DNA from: Brumimicrobium aurantiacum
GTDB taxonomy: Bacteria > Bacteroidota > Bacteroidia > Flavobacteriales_D > Crocinitomicaceae
Reading direction: 5' to 3'
Assembly: GCF_003402975.1 (NCBI RefSeq)
Contig: NZ_QURB01000006.1
Location: 62,001-126,000, forward strand
DNA length: 64,000 nt
Shown: piece after piece, positions 8,191-18,040 of the stretch
How the letters are laid out: each line of letters begins with the position of its first letter
How positions within the stretch are numbered: the first letter of the stretch is position 1
Notes under the pieces: model-generated
Told to the model about the DNA's origin: nothing
Databases searched by the model: none
The model's input: only the letters and a program-made list of their open reading frames with translations
Position numbers and translations under genes: made by a program

Positions 8191-9690
8191 ATGAGTTATT
8201 CAAAACCAACGTTTAAAGAAAAGTATGGAAATTTCATAAATGGAAAATTTATTGAACCAATAGGAGGACAGTATTTTGAGAATACTTCACCAATAGACAA
8301 TACGTTAATTGCTAAATACCCACGATCCCAAAAAGAGGATGTGGAACTTGCTTTAGATGCAGCAAATAATGCCAAAGAGGCATGGGGAAATACTTCCGCA
8401 ACAGAAAGAGCAAATATGCTCAACAAAGTAGCAGATATTATTGAAGAGAATTTGGAGGAGTTTGCAGTTGTTGAAACCTGTGATAATGGGAAGCCAATTC
8501 GTGAAACATTAAATGCAGATATTCCTTTAGCAGCAGATCATTGGCGCTACTTTGCAGCGTGTATTCGGTCAGAAGAAGGTAGTGCTACAGAATTAGATCA
8601 ACATACCTTATCAATGAATATTAAAGAACCTTTAGGAGTTGTTGGACAAATTATTCCTTGGAACTTTCCATTATTAATGTTGTCTTGGAAGTTACCACCA
8701 GCATTGGTGACAGGGAACTGTGTGGTGTTAAAACCTGCAGAACAAACGCCTTCATCTGCAACTTTGTTGATGGAAAAAATTGCTGATGTTTTCCCTCCAG
8801 GGGTAATTAATATTATTCATGGCTTTGGTCCTGAAGCTGGTAAGCCAATTGCTTCTAGTCCACGAGTAGATAAAGTTGCGTTTACAGGGGAAACCACAAC
8901 AGGACAATTAATTATGCAATATGCTTCCAAAAACTTGAATCCTGTAACTATGGAGTTAGGAGGGAAGTCCCCAAATATATTCTTTAATTCAGTAATGGAT
9001 GAAGATGATGCGTTTTTAGATAAAGCGATTGAAGGTGCAGTATTGTTTGCGTTCAATCAAGGTGAGGTGTGTACATGTCCTTCGAGAATACTAGTTCAAG
9101 AAGATATTTACGATGCATTTATGGAACGTGTAATTGAGCGTACTAATGCAATTATTCAAGAGAGTCCGTATGATGTAAACACACAAGTCGGTGCTCAAGC
9201 CTCTAATGATCAATATGAAAAGATTCAGTCGTATTTCAAGATAGGAGAAGATGAAGGAGCTAAAGTATTGACAGGAGGTTCAGCAAACAAACTTGAAGGA
9301 GACCTTGCGAATGGATTCTATATTAAACCAACTATTTTGGAAGGACACAATAAAATGAGGGTTTTCCAAGAAGAGATTTTTGGTCCTGTAGCCTGTGTAA
9401 CGAAGTTTAAAGATGAGGCAGAGGCTATCGAAATTGCAAATGATACCTTATATGGATTAGGAGCTGGAGTATGGACAAGAGATGCGCATCAATTATATCA
9501 AATACCAAGAGCAATAAAAGCAGGTAGAGTGTGGGTGAATAACTATCATGCTTATCCTGCTCATGCACCATTTGGAGGATATAAAAAGTCTGGTTTCGGT
9601 AGAGAAAATCATGTAATGATGTTGAATTATTACCGTCAGACGAAGAACATGTTGATTTCTTATGACAAAAATAAATTAGGTTTCTTTTAG
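8191..9690 (+). CDS. NAD(P)-dependent aldehyde dehydrogenase, AldB/ExaC/AcoD type
   Basis: A full-length 499-residue aldehyde dehydrogenase oxidising an aldehyde to the acid with NAD(P)+. The active-site residues are present: N158 in IPWNFP, E255 in TMELGGKSPN, and nucleophile C294 in QGEVCTCPSR. The form EVCTCPSR is typical of the acetaldehyde-type AldB/ExaC/AcoD branch. The cofactor loop FTGETTTG is present near residues 230-237. The C-terminus (ending KNKLGFF) is intact. Cytoplasmic. It is divergent from the AraC regulator and followed by DUF779 after a hairpin. Acetaldehyde or a similar short aldehyde is the likely substrate, by family. Confidence 0.95.
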   Translation: MSYSKPTFKEKYGNFINGKFIEPIGGQYFENTSPIDNTLIAKYPRSQKEDVELALDAANNAKEAWGNTSATERANMLNKVADIIEENLEEFAVVETCDNGKPIRETLNADIPLAADHWRYFAACIRSEEGSATELDQHTLSMNIKEPLGVVGQIIPWNFPLLMLSWKLPPALVTGNCVVLKPAEQTPSSATLLMEKIADVFPPGVINIIHGFGPEAGKPIASSPRVDKVAFTGETTTGQLIMQYASKNLNPVTMELGGKSPNIFFNSVMDEDDAFLDKAIEGAVLFAFNQGEVCTCPSRILVQEDIYDAFMERVIERTNAIIQESPYDVNTQVGAQASNDQYEKIQSYFKIGEDEGAKVLTGGSANKLEGDLANGFYIKPTILEGHNKMRVFQEEIFGPVACVTKFKDEAEAIEIANDTLYGLGAGVWTRDAHQLYQIPRAIKAGRVWVNNYHAYPAHAPFGGYKKSGFGRENHVMMLNYYRQTKNMLISYDKNKLGFF

Positions 9691-9740
9691 GGAGTAAATC
9701 AGCTGATTTGGTGAAATATAAACCGGAATTATAAAATTTA

Positions 9741-9777
9741 AAAGCTTGAATTATTTAATAGTTCAAGCTTTTTTTTA
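9741..9777 (+). terminator. Intrinsic terminator or attenuator between aldehyde dehydrogenase and DUF779 gene
   Basis: Ten-base perfect arms (AAAGCTTGAA at 9741-9750, TTCAAGCTTT at 9762-9771) enclose an 11-base loop and run into a T-tract. The next gene starts only 17 bases after the T-tract, so the hairpin probably lowers rather than abolishes DUF779 expression, or DUF779 has its own start signal. Confidence 0.75.
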
Positions 9778-9793
9778 AAAACTATTTGAAATT

Positions 9794-10150
9794 ATGGAAA
9801 GAGTTGCAATTACAGATAAAGCTGCCAAAGTTTTGGAACAGTTAAAAGAAAAGCATGGTGAATTAATCTTTCACCAAAGTGGAGGGTGTTGTGATGGTTC
9901 TGCTCCTATGCTTTTTGAAAAAGACGACATGTACCTTGATGACAGTGATGTTTTATTAGGAACATTAAATGGGGTGAACTTTTATATGAATCAAGATCAA
10001 TTTGAATATTGGAAACATACACATTTAACTGTTGATGTTACAGAAGGTAGAGGTGCCAGTTTTTCATTAGAAATTCCGTTAGGACTTCGTTTTTTGATAC
10101 ATTCTAGGTTGTTAACAACTGAAGAAAATGAATTTTTGAAAAGTAAATAA
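9794..10150 (+). CDS. DUF779 family protein
   Basis: A 118-residue protein matching DUF779: SGGCCDGSAPM near residues 30-40, then DVLLGTLNGVNFYM, then a C-terminal block with GRGASFSLEIPLG and RFLIHSRLL. The family is usually encoded beside aldehyde or alcohol dehydrogenases. The paired cysteines in GGCCDG suggest metal or thiol chemistry, but the role is unknown. Cytoplasmic. It follows the aldehyde dehydrogenase after a terminator-like hairpin. Confidence 0.92.
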   Translation: MERVAITDKAAKVLEQLKEKHGELIFHQSGGCCDGSAPMLFEKDDMYLDDSDVLLGTLNGVNFYMNQDQFEYWKHTHLTVDVTEGRGASFSLEIPLGLRFLIHSRLLTTEENEFLKSK

Positions 10151-10316
10151 AAACTGATTAATGATGCTGCTGAAATAAAAAATACTTCTTATAGATGTTA
10201 GTAATAGTGAGTGTTTTTGAATGTGGATCGATATAATTATTTAGCTTTTATTGGTTTAAATTGTGTTTAGAGGTGTAATTTATCGCCAATTTGTGTTGAT
10301 TTGTCATTGATTTTTT

Positions 10317-10324
10317 TAACTTTG
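10317..10324 (+). promoter_or_regulatory. -7 promoter element for PKD-domain T9SS cargo
   Basis: TAACTTTG fits TAnnTTTG; a TTTG at 10290-10293 lies 23 bases upstream as a possible -33 element. The gene starts at 10349. Confidence 0.5.
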
Positions 10325-10348
10325 ATTTAACATTTAAACACTTATACT

Positions 10349-12040
10349 ATGAAAATTATCTATCTTATGATTACGGCGTTAATATTGTCGTCGGTTGCTT
10401 TCGGGCAATTACAAGCAGTTAACAAACATGTAGAAAACCCTAAACTTAGAACAAAAAGTGAGGCTTTAACAAGAACAGTCAGTTGTGGAGTTGATACTTT
10501 GCAATATACCATGTCTAAAGCTACATCCTCACAATTGATCAGTGTCAATAATGTAACCTCTGGTTATGCCATGGGACAATATTTTGATGCACCTCAATCA
10601 ATGGATATTCATGGTATTGATTTTTATGGATATAAAGCTGATGATGTTAATGGAGTAACAATGTCAGTAACGGTAAATCTCTACAATGCATCGTCAAGTG
10701 ATTCATTGCCTTCTGGAGGACCTATTGCGAGTACAACAGTTACTGTTGATACAAGTTTCGGAGGAGGTTCTTTAGATACCTTAAGAAAAACAGCCGTTTT
10801 TTCAACACCTGTAACAGTGACGAGTTCTTATTTGGTGGTAGTTGAAAACAATACTGCGACCGATATGGTAGTAGTAACGAATGACTATAATGTAGGTGAT
10901 GGAAATCAAGAATGGCTAGGCGTTGTAAATATTGGTGGACTTTGGTATCGTTCATATAATATCAATGTAGGCGGTATTGCTTATGATGCAGATTTTTTAT
11001 TTGAGCCTCATGTCTCGACAGATATTACAGCAGGCTTTATAAGTAACGCAGGTTGTTTACCCAATGCGAGATCAGTTAATTTCTTCAATACATCTTCTCC
11101 TGTTGTAGAAAATAAGATGTTTAGTATGAATGCGGCTTCAGGAAATGCTCATTTAAACTTCACTTATGATTATGGTGATGGTACACCAACAGAGAATGCT
11201 GTAGATGCAAACCATCCTTATGCAGCTGCTGGTCCTTATGATGTAACACTTACAGATACTTTATTTGGTTGGACAAGAGATTGTTTTACTGATACAATGG
11301 TAACAATAGGTGGCTTGAATCCAGATTTTTCTGCCGTAGATAATAACAGTCAAATCGATTTTACAGATATGTCGACAACCTTAAGTAGTGTTACTGACTG
11401 GGTTTGGAATTTTGGAGATGGAAATACTTCAACCCAACAAAATCCGTCTCACACTTATGTTGCTGCAGGTAATTATAATGTATGTTTAACGGTTACCGCA
11501 GAATGTGGTGATGCAACGATTTGCGATAGTGTAACTGTTACTTGTATTGATCCGGTATCTGGCTTTGAAGCGGTAGATAATGGTGCAGATGTTGCTTTTA
11601 CAGATACTTCTACTTCCTACAGCGGTGTGAATTCATGGTTGTGGGACTTTGGTGATGGAAATACTTCAACACAACAAAATCCAACGCATACTTATATTGA
11701 TGGTGGTGAATATACAGTTTGTTTAACTGTTACTGATTCTTGTAGCACAGATTCTACCTGTCAAACAGTAGAGGCTGTAGGAACCGCTGGACTTACGGAA
11801 AGTGAAATGGCGCATATCAAAGTTTATCCAAATCCAATGAAAGATGCATTAAATTTTACTTTTGAAAGTATTCCATCTCAAGTGAAATTTATTTCAATTA
11901 CTGGTCAAGAAGTTGGAGTAATTTCCCCTTCTGGAAAGACAGCGAAACTTAATGTTTCAGAATGGGCGCAAGGAGTATATTTTGCACAATTCGAGTTTGA
12001 AGATGGATCAACCGTAACCAAGAAATTGATTAAAAAATAA
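10349..12040 (+). CDS. PKD-domain T9SS cargo protein
   Basis: The 563-residue protein has a signal peptide (MKIIYLMITALILSSVAFG-Q) and a beta-rich N-terminal region (about 40-225). A degenerate PKD-like unit follows (about 235-325), then two good PKD domains marked by WNFGDGNTSTQQNPSHTY (about 350) and WDFGDGNTSTQQNPTHTY (about 430). The last ~85 residues are a type A T9SS sorting domain (KVYPNPMKDALNF ... GVYFAQF ... KKLIKK). It is probably released or anchored at the cell surface; PKD domains commonly mediate protein or glycan contacts. No catalytic domain is visible. The two good PKD domains are highly alike, suggesting recent duplication. It is monocistronic with a terminator after it. 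Confidence 0.9.
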   Translation: MKIIYLMITALILSSVAFGQLQAVNKHVENPKLRTKSEALTRTVSCGVDTLQYTMSKATSSQLISVNNVTSGYAMGQYFDAPQSMDIHGIDFYGYKADDVNGVTMSVTVNLYNASSSDSLPSGGPIASTTVTVDTSFGGGSLDTLRKTAVFSTPVTVTSSYLVVVENNTATDMVVVTNDYNVGDGNQEWLGVVNIGGLWYRSYNINVGGIAYDADFLFEPHVSTDITAGFISNAGCLPNARSVNFFNTSSPVVENKMFSMNAASGNAHLNFTYDYGDGTPTENAVDANHPYAAAGPYDVTLTDTLFGWTRDCFTDTMVTIGGLNPDFSAVDNNSQIDFTDMSTTLSSVTDWVWNFGDGNTSTQQNPSHTYVAAGNYNVCLTVTAECGDATICDSVTVTCIDPVSGFEAVDNGADVAFTDTSTSYSGVNSWLWDFGDGNTSTQQNPTHTYIDGGEYTVCLTVTDSCSTDSTCQTVEAVGTAGLTESEMAHIKVYPNPMKDALNFTFESIPSQVKFISITGQEVGVISPSGKTAKLNVSEWAQGVYFAQFEFEDGSTVTKKLIKK

Positions 12041-12064
12041 ACTGAATTTATATTATTAGTTGAA

Positions 12065-12095
12065 AAGGCTACCTATTGAAGGTGGCCTTTTTTTT
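12065..12095 (+). terminator. Intrinsic terminator
   Basis: Nine-base stem AAGGCTACC/GGTGGCCTT (one G-T pair) with a seven-base loop, then eight T. It ends the T9SS cargo gene. Confidence 0.85.
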
Positions 12096-12102
12096 ATCTT
12101 TG
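12095..12102 (+). promoter_or_regulatory. -7 promoter element for small membrane protein
   Basis: TATCTTTG begins where the previous T-tract ends, 31 bases before the ATG at 12133. Terminator and promoter are therefore packed back to back. Confidence 0.55.
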
Positions 12103-12132
12103 GAAATGTATACTTTATAAACAGTTGTTGAA

Positions 12133-12411
12133 ATGGGGTTTGGAGCAGGGCATATGCAAGATATGAATAATCGATTAAAGCAAAATCGGGCGCAACGGAG
12201 TTCAAAACGTTCCAAGTTTAAAGGAAACAACCGTGAAGTTTCAGTGAATAAAAAGAAAACGCCTTTACATTTTCATTTTGAATCAGGTTTAGAAGCGAAG
12301 AAGATTAAAAAAAGACTAAAGAGGAGGAATAGACTTCATACTTTAACTCAATTTCTAGTCTATGTTTTGATCATTGGCTTTATTGTAATTGTATCCCTTA
12401 GCTCGATTTAG
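12133..12411 (+). CDS. Small conserved flavobacterial protein with one membrane helix
   Basis: A 92-residue protein whose N-terminus (MGFGAGHMQDMNNRLKQNRA) is a conserved signature of a Bacteroidota family. A lysine/arginine-rich cytoplasmic part (to about 70) is followed by one membrane helix (about 71-90, LTQFLVYVLIIGFIVIVSL). The basic character suggests contact with nucleic acid or phospholipid, but this is inference and the function is unknown. Homologues are sometimes labelled riboflavin synthase subunit beta, which nothing in the sequence supports. It may share a transcript with the next gene, 35 bases on. Confidence 0.8.
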   Translation: MGFGAGHMQDMNNRLKQNRAQRSSKRSKFKGNNREVSVNKKKTPLHFHFESGLEAKKIKKRLKRRNRLHTLTQFLVYVLIIGFIVIVSLSSI

Positions 12412-12446
12412 CGGTTTTTGAATTAAAATCTTTAAATACTGGATAA

Positions 12447-13115
12447 ATGAATTATAAATTTCTAAAACTTGTTTTTATACTTGCTTTAATTCAATATGGT
12501 TGTGAATCAACAAATGCTACCTCTGAAGTAAAAAGTAATTCCTTAGCACTTGATCAATATCAACAAAAGTCAAGTTTTCAAGAAGGTGATCTTATTTTTC
12601 AAAGTTCGAAAAGTAGACAAAGTAAAGCCATTCAATTGGCAACTGATTCAAAATATAGTCACATGGGAATGATTTACGAAGAGGAAGGGAATCTGTTTGT
12701 ATTTGAAGCCGTTCAGCCAGTGAAAATAACTCCCCTTTCAAAGTGGATAAAGCGAGGTGAAAATGGTGATTTTGTATTAAAAAGACTCAAAAATGCTAAT
12801 GAAATTCTGACAGATTCGGTTTTAGATAAAATGAAGAGATTTGGAGAACAATTCATCGGAAAGCCTTATGATATTCATTTTGAATGGACAGATGATAAAA
12901 TTTACTGTTCCGAATTGGTTTGGAAAATTTATCGTGAAGTAACAGGAATTGAAATTGGCGAATTGGAAAAGCTTTCTGATTTTGATTTGTCAAGCGATGA
13001 GGTGAAAACAATCATGAACAAAAGATATGGAAATGAGGTGCCACTCAATGAAAAAGTGATTTCTCCTGTTGCAATGTTTGAATCGGATAAATTAGTTACA
13101 GTTACTACTGATTAA
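12447..13115 (+). CDS. YiiX/YebB-like cysteine hydrolase lipoprotein
   Basis: A 222-residue lipoprotein: a hydrophobic leader ends in a lipobox-like IQYGC (Cys19). The body matches the YiiX/YebB-like NlpC/P60 superfamily (peptidase C92). It has EGDLIFQ at about 47, the histidine segment YSHMGMIYE at about 71 and the nucleophile segment KIYCSELVWKIYRE at about 151. Enzymes of this superfamily cleave amide bonds in peptidoglycan peptides or lipids; the substrate here is unknown. It probably sits in the periplasmic face of the inner or outer membrane. Confidence 0.87.
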   Translation: MNYKFLKLVFILALIQYGCESTNATSEVKSNSLALDQYQQKSSFQEGDLIFQSSKSRQSKAIQLATDSKYSHMGMIYEEEGNLFVFEAVQPVKITPLSKWIKRGENGDFVLKRLKNANEILTDSVLDKMKRFGEQFIGKPYDIHFEWTDDKIYCSELVWKIYREVTGIEIGELEKLSDFDLSSDEVKTIMNKRYGNEVPLNEKVISPVAMFESDKLVTVTTD

Positions 13116-13209
13116 ATCGTTTGTTTAGAATAGATTTCTATATCAACAGGGAAAAATGTTGGTATTATTATTACTTATATTTACTCTACGCTTTATAAAA
13201 AAAAAGATT

Positions 13210-14094
13210 ATGAAAACACTACTTGCAACACTCTTTATCTTTAATTTTTCGATTTTGTTATTTGCACAATCTTGGGCTGATCAAGGTGCAAATTGGAAAT
13301 ATAATTATTCAAACGGATTCGGTTTAGAAGGGTATACTCAGATTAAATATGTTGGAGATACTGTGATTGGCGGACAAAATGCACAGATTCTTGATAAACA
13401 TTTATATGGTTATGATCAAGTCTCTTCAGAAGATGTTGAGTATGATTTAGGTTCGGAATATACTTACGAAAACAACGGTGTAGTTTATTTACGTCACAAT
13501 AATTCGTGGGATACCCTTTATCATTTTAATGCTGGGGTTGGTGATAGTTGGAGAGCAGCAAAGCAACCTCAAACAAGTGTTTGTGATTCAAATAGTAGAT
13601 TACTTGTAATTGCAACAGGAACTAAAACTGTTAATGCAATATCATTAAATTATGTAGTTGTCGAACTTGAAAATTATAATGGAGTAGCTGATACAATTTT
13701 AGAAAAAGTTGGCTTTATCAATAGCTACATGTTTCCTTATGATGATTGTGATGGAGCTCTAGATGTTAATGAAGGTGGAGCATTCCGCTGTTATAGTGAC
13801 CAGAATTTCCCGACTTATAAACCTCGTTACGGAGAAGAGTGTGATTACATTTTAAATGTTAATGATGAGTCAATTATAAAGTTATCTCTTGTTCCGAATC
13901 CAGCAAGTTCACAACTAGAAATTCAAGGAGTTAATCGTATTGATGAGGTAAGAGTTGGTGATCTTCAAGGAAAAAACTGTGCTTTTAATCGTCAAGGAAA
14001 TACATTGTTGATAGAGCAGTTGCCAAAAGGTGTTTATGTAATTTCTATCAGAAGTCAAGGTAAATTGTTTCGCCAGAAATTCATCAAAGAATAA
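13210..14094 (+). CDS. T9SS cargo protein of unknown function
   Basis: A 294-residue secreted protein. I take ATG 13210 (MKTLLATLFIFNFSILLFAQS) as the start because it gives a clean signal peptide; an upstream ATG at 13156 adds a hydrophobic then lysine-rich stretch that looks non-coding. The middle (about 20-220) is a beta-rich domain with no recognised motif and a few cysteines (CDSN, DDCDG, EECDY). The last ~75 residues form a T9SS type A sorting domain (LVPNPASSQLEIQG ... LPKGVYVISI ... KFIKE). Surface-exposed or released; function unknown. Confidence 0.87.
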   Translation: MKTLLATLFIFNFSILLFAQSWADQGANWKYNYSNGFGLEGYTQIKYVGDTVIGGQNAQILDKHLYGYDQVSSEDVEYDLGSEYTYENNGVVYLRHNNSWDTLYHFNAGVGDSWRAAKQPQTSVCDSNSRLLVIATGTKTVNAISLNYVVVELENYNGVADTILEKVGFINSYMFPYDDCDGALDVNEGGAFRCYSDQNFPTYKPRYGEECDYILNVNDESIIKLSLVPNPASSQLEIQGVNRIDEVRVGDLQGKNCAFNRQGNTLLIEQLPKGVYVISIRSQGKLFRQKFIKE

Positions 14095-14097
14095 AAA

Positions 14098-14151
14098 AAA
14101 CTGCCTGTGTTTAGTAATCAATTGAATGATGGTTCTAAAAACAGGCAGTTT
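14098..14151. terminator. Bidirectional terminator between convergent genes
   Basis: AAACTGCCTGT at 14098-14108 pairs exactly with ACAGGCAGTTT at 14141-14151 around a 32-base loop. An A-tract on the left provides the U-tract for the minus (clpB) transcript. Confidence 0.7.
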
Positions 14152-14178
14152 ATATAACTACTCTTAAGTCTATTTATG

Positions 14179-16797
14179 TTAAACGATAGCTTCCTCTTCT
14201 TCAGTTATTGGTTTTCTGAACACAATTTTTCCATCGAAAAGGTCTACAATTACATTTTTAGAAGTGTCAATTCTCTGTGCTAACAGGTCTTTTGATAATT
14301 CATTTAAAATGCTTTTTTGAATTACTCGTTTCACAGGTCTTGCACCAAAGTGAGGGTCATAACCAGTTTCTGCAATCCAATCAATGGCGTCCTCTTTAAT
14401 GACCAAGTTGATGTCGTTAGCAACTAAGCGTTTTTTCAAACTGTTCAACTGAATCTCCACAATTCCACGTACGTTTTCTTTCGTTAATGGTGTGAATAAG
14501 ATTTGCTCATCAATTCTGTTTAAAAACTCTGGGCGTATGTGCTGCTTCAAATGTTCAGCCATTTCCATTTTGGTTTTTTCTTTCACTCTTGGAATTTCAA
14601 CGTCAGTAATGCCATCAAAATTCGTTTGTATAATATCAGCACCCATGTTAGTCGTCATGATAATTAAAGTGTTTTTGAAGTTTACCAATCGACCTTTGTT
14701 ATCTGTCAATCGACCATCATCTAACACTTGAAGCAAGATGTTGAATACATCTGGATGTGCTTTTTCAATCTCGTCAAGTAAAACAATTGAGTAAGGTCTT
14801 CTTCGCACAGCTTCAGTTAATTGACCGCCTTCATCGTAACCAACATAACCAGGAGGTGCTCCAACCAAACGACTCACACTGTGTTTTTCTTGGTATTCAC
14901 TCATGTCAATTCTCGTCATGGCGTGTTCGTCATTGAACAAGTAATCTGCCAATGTTTTGGCCAATTCTGTTTTACCAACACCAGTTGTACCCATAAATAA
15001 AAATGATCCAATTGGTCTGTCCGGATTTTGAAGTCCAGCTTTATTTCTTCGAACTGCATCTGAAACGGCTTCTATGGCTTCTTCTTGACCAACAACTCTT
15101 AATCTAAGCTCGTCTTCTAATCTTAGTAATTTCGCACGTTCACTTTCCAACATTTTGTTGACAGGAATTCCGGTCCATTTAGAAACAACATCAGCTATTT
15201 CTTCTGCATCGACTTCTTCCTTTATCATTTTAGAATTGGCTTGCAATTCAGCAAGCTTAGCTTTTCCATTGGAAACCTCAGCTTCTAACTCTTTTATTCT
15301 TCCATAGCGCAATTCAGCAACTTTTCCATAATCTCCAGCTCTTTCAGCTTGATCTGCTTCAAGTTTTACTTGTTCAATATCTTTCTTCGCATTTTGAACG
15401 GCATCAATTACATCTTTTTCTGCTTTCCACTTTGCGAGGAATTCATCTTTTTGCTCCGAAAGATTGGCTAATTCAGCTTTTAAACTCGATAACTTTTGTT
15501 TGTCATTTTCTCGTTTAATTGCTTCTCTTTCAATCTCGAGTTGCATTATTTTTCTTTCGATCTCATCTAATTCTTCTGGTTTAGAGTTGATCTCCATTCT
15601 CAATTTAGAAGCTGCTTCATCAATCAAGTCAATCGCTTTATCTGGCAATTGTCTGTCGGTAATGTATCGTTGTGATAACTCTACCGCTTGAATGATGGCG
15701 TCGTCTTTAATCAATACTTTGTGGTGATTCTCGTATTTTTCTTTAATTCCACGTAAGATTGAAATCGCATCCTCAGAAGTTGGCTCATCAATTAAAACCG
15801 TTTGGAATCGACGTACAAGTGCTTTGTCTTTCTCGAAATGTTTCTGATACTCGTCAAGTGTTGTTGCACCCACAGCTCTCAATTCACCTCTTGCTAATGC
15901 TGGTTTTAAAATGTTTGCAGCATCCATAGCTCCTTCACCACCTCCGGCACCAACTAGGGTGTGGATTTCATCAATGAATAAGATGATTTCACCGTCCGAT
16001 TTAATTACTTCGTTTACAACAGCTTTTAATCGTTCTTCGAATTCACCTTTGTATTTCGCTCCAGCAACTAAGGCGCCCATGTCTAGGGAGTAAACAATCT
16101 TTGATTTTAGGTTTTCTGGAACGTCCTCCGAAACGATTCTTTGGGCTATTCCTTCAGCAATTGCGGTTTTACCAACACCCGCCTCACCAATCATAATTGG
16201 ATTGTTTTTGGTTCTTCGCGTTAATATTTGTAATACACGTCTAATTTCTTCATCACGTCCGATGATTGGATCCAACTTACCCGTTTTTGCCATCTCATTG
16301 AGATTGTTCGCAAATTTATCGAGTGATTTATAGGTGCCGTCTTTTCCTTGAGAATCAACAGACTCGCCATCTCTTAATTTCATAATTGCATTTTTTAATG
16401 TTGATTTCTTGAACTTGTTGTCTTTCATCAGTCTCGCTACCTGATCATTTCCATCAAGAAGTGAATAAAGTAGTATTTCTAATGAAAGGAATTCATCCTT
16501 AAAATTACGCATTTCGTTCATCCCATAGTTGAGAACACGTTGTAAGGTGTTACTTAAATAGGGTTGTCCTCCTTCCACTTTAGGATAAGATTTTATAATG
16601 CTATCTAATGCACTTGTGAATAAAGGTAAATCGCTATTTATTTCTTTAAATATGAATGGGAGAACATTGTCATCAACTTGAATCATGCCGCGTAGCACAT
16701 GTCCTGTCTCTATCGCTTGTTGACCTGCTTCTTGAGCAATTTTTTGCCCTTCATGAACGGCCATCTGCGTTTTTGTTGTCCATTTATTTGTATCCAT
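14179..16797 (-). CDS. clpB: ATP-dependent disaggregase ClpB
   Basis: Full-length 872-residue Hsp100 chaperone, which rescues aggregated proteins with DnaK. It has the N-terminal Clp repeat domain (1-145). The first AAA+ domain has Walker [14 protein letters not shown] near 206 and Walker [11 protein letters not shown] long coiled-coil M-domain (about 405-525) marks it as ClpB rather than ClpA or ClpC. The second AAA+ domain has Walker [14 protein letters not shown] near 606, [17 protein letters not shown] and Walker [14 protein letters not shown]. The C-terminal D2-small domain carries GARPVKR. Cytoplasmic. Single gene. I could not recognise a heat-shock element upstream. Confidence 0.98.
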   Translation of the reverse strand: MDTNKWTTKTQMAVHEGQKIAQEAGQQAIETGHVLRGMIQVDDNVLPFIFKEINSDLPLFTSALDSIIKSYPKVEGGQPYLSNTLQRVLNYGMNEMRNFKDEFLSLEILLYSLLDGNDQVARLMKDNKFKKSTLKNAIMKLRDGESVDSQGKDGTYKSLDKFANNLNEMAKTGKLDPIIGRDEEIRRVLQILTRRTKNNPIMIGEAGVGKTAIAEGIAQRIVSEDVPENLKSKIVYSLDMGALVAGAKYKGEFEERLKAVVNEVIKSDGEIILFIDEIHTLVGAGGGEGAMDAANILKPALARGELRAVGATTLDEYQKHFEKDKALVRRFQTVLIDEPTSEDAISILRGIKEKYENHHKVLIKDDAIIQAVELSQRYITDRQLPDKAIDLIDEAASKLRMEINSKPEELDEIERKIMQLEIEREAIKRENDKQKLSSLKAELANLSEQKDEFLAKWKAEKDVIDAVQNAKKDIEQVKLEADQAERAGDYGKVAELRYGRIKELEAEVSNGKAKLAELQANSKMIKEEVDAEEIADVVSKWTGIPVNKMLESERAKLLRLEDELRLRVVGQEEAIEAVSDAVRRNKAGLQNPDRPIGSFLFMGTTGVGKTELAKTLADYLFNDEHAMTRIDMSEYQEKHSVSRLVGAPPGYVGYDEGGQLTEAVRRRPYSIVLLDEIEKAHPDVFNILLQVLDDGRLTDNKGRLVNFKNTLIIMTTNMGADIIQTNFDGITDVEIPRVKEKTKMEMAEHLKQHIRPEFLNRIDEQILFTPLTKENVRGIVEIQLNSLKKRLVANDINLVIKEDAIDWIAETGYDPHFGARPVKRVIQKSILNELSKDLLAQRIDTSKNVIVDLFDGKIVFRKPITEEEEAIV

Positions 16798-16926
16798 AAT
16801 TTTTGTTTCTTTTTTGGAAATGCTAATATCAAATCTTGCTCCAATTCAATTTAAAGTAAATATCACGACAAAATGACAGTTGTACTTTGTCTTTAGTGTC
16901 AAAATGTCTTGTGTTAAGCGGTTTTA

Positions 16927-17490
16927 TCACTTTAGCATTGACAAAAATTCACTTTGAATACTTTCTCCTTTGTCTTTGTTGTACCAGTTTTGTAGTTCGA
17001 TCTTCTGTTTTTCGAAATCAGCGTTTTCGTCTTTTAGCTTTTGAAATAAAGATTGACATTCAGCAGGACGAGGTCCCCAAACGTGAAGGTCGTTTTCTGC
17101 TTCATCACGAATTACAAGTTTTGGAATTGATTTCCCGCCATTGGTTAAATAATTTTCAATCATATATGGAGCAGTATCTCTCCAAACCATTTTCAAGGTG
17201 ATATTAGGATTTATTTTCGACATTAAATATATGAAAGGAACATTGTGTGCAGCATCTCCACACCAAGGCTCTGTGATTAAATACCAAGTTTGTGGATCTT
17301 TAATCTCTGCAATAACTTTAGTTAGTTCTGCATTGATAGTTCCTGTTTTCAACCATCTCTTCTGTCTACTCTTATTTAATTTGAAATAATTATAATAGTC
17401 AGGATTATCGTAAGGTGCTTCAGGATTTGCTTGATTTTCGATGTCTTCAAACTTTCTTAAGTATTCTTCCCAAGTAACTGTATTTTTCAT
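16927..17490 (-). CDS. Thioredoxin-fold protein with WCGDA active site
   Basis: A 187-residue cytoplasmic protein with a thioredoxin fold of the Thioredoxin_9 type. The redox position reads EPWCGDAAHNVP, so only one cysteine (C77) is kept and the second is replaced by alanine. The cis-proline segment KSIPKLVI follows at about 117. Without a resolving cysteine it cannot act as an ordinary dithiol thioredoxin; a monothiol or redox-sensing role is possible. The C-terminus (150-187) is a charged helix. A possible minus-strand -7 element (TATATTTG, 17547-17554) lies upstream. Confidence 0.85.
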   Translation of the reverse strand: MKNTVTWEEYLRKFEDIENQANPEAPYDNPDYYNYFKLNKSRQKRWLKTGTINAELTKVIAEIKDPQTWYLITEPWCGDAAHNVPFIYLMSKINPNITLKMVWRDTAPYMIENYLTNGGKSIPKLVIRDEAENDLHVWGPRPAECQSLFQKLKDENADFEKQKIELQNWYNKDKGESIQSEFLSMLK

Positions 17491-17593
17491 TTTCTATGTT
17501 TTTTTAATTTCTATGTATTCACAAACTATTGAGTTTCATATTTGTTCAAATATAATTGAATGATAGATTTAATAGGAATGTTATAATCCGTCA

Positions 17594-18040
17594 TTATTGT
17601 TTTTTGACCTCATCAAGTACAAATGTGCTTTTAATTTGACTTACATTGTCAAGTGCTGCTAATTTTCCCGATGAAAATTGATGGTAGGCTTCAAGGTCTT
17701 TTACCATAACTTTTAAAAGGAAATCATTGACTCCTCCCATTAAATAGCATTCCAATACTTCTGGTAATTTACGGACTTCTTCTTTAAAAATTTCGATTTC
17801 CTTTAATTTTTGTACCTCCAATGAAACCGAACAAAAAACAAACATACCATTGATTAATTTCCTTTGATCTACAACGGCAATATATTTCTCTATGATTCCT
17901 GCTTTTTCTAGTTTTTTAATCCGCTCATAAACCGGGGTTTTCGTCATTCCAATTGAATGCGCTAATTCTTTTATGCTCTGTTTTGCATCTTTCTGTAAAC
18001 GAGAAATGATCTTTCTGTCTATTGCATCTATAGTTTCCAT
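17594..18040 (-). CDS. Lrp/AsnC-family transcriptional regulator
   Basis: A 148-residue Lrp-type regulator. The N-terminal winged HTH is at 1-60 (DAIDRKIISRLQKDAKQSIKE at the start, GMTKTPVYERIKKLE as recognition region). The C-terminal amino-acid-sensing domain is at about 65-145 (VLECYLMGGVNDFLLKV). It probably forms dimers or octamers that sense an amino acid. It is divergent from the PLP enzyme gene across about 150 bases, so it likely regulates that gene and itself, responding perhaps to methionine or a related amino acid; that is inference from layout. Confidence 0.93.
   Translation of the reverse strand: METIDAIDRKIISRLQKDAKQSIKELAHSIGMTKTPVYERIKKLEKAGIIEKYIAVVDQRKLINGMFVFCSVSLEVQKLKEIEIFKEEVRKLPEVLECYLMGGVNDFLLKVMVKDLEAYHQFSSGKLAALDNVSQIKSTFVLDEVKKQ

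Noticed and set aside
12133-12411. Riboflavin synthase beta label
   Set aside because: A 92-residue basic membrane protein cannot be lumazine synthase; no shared motifs.
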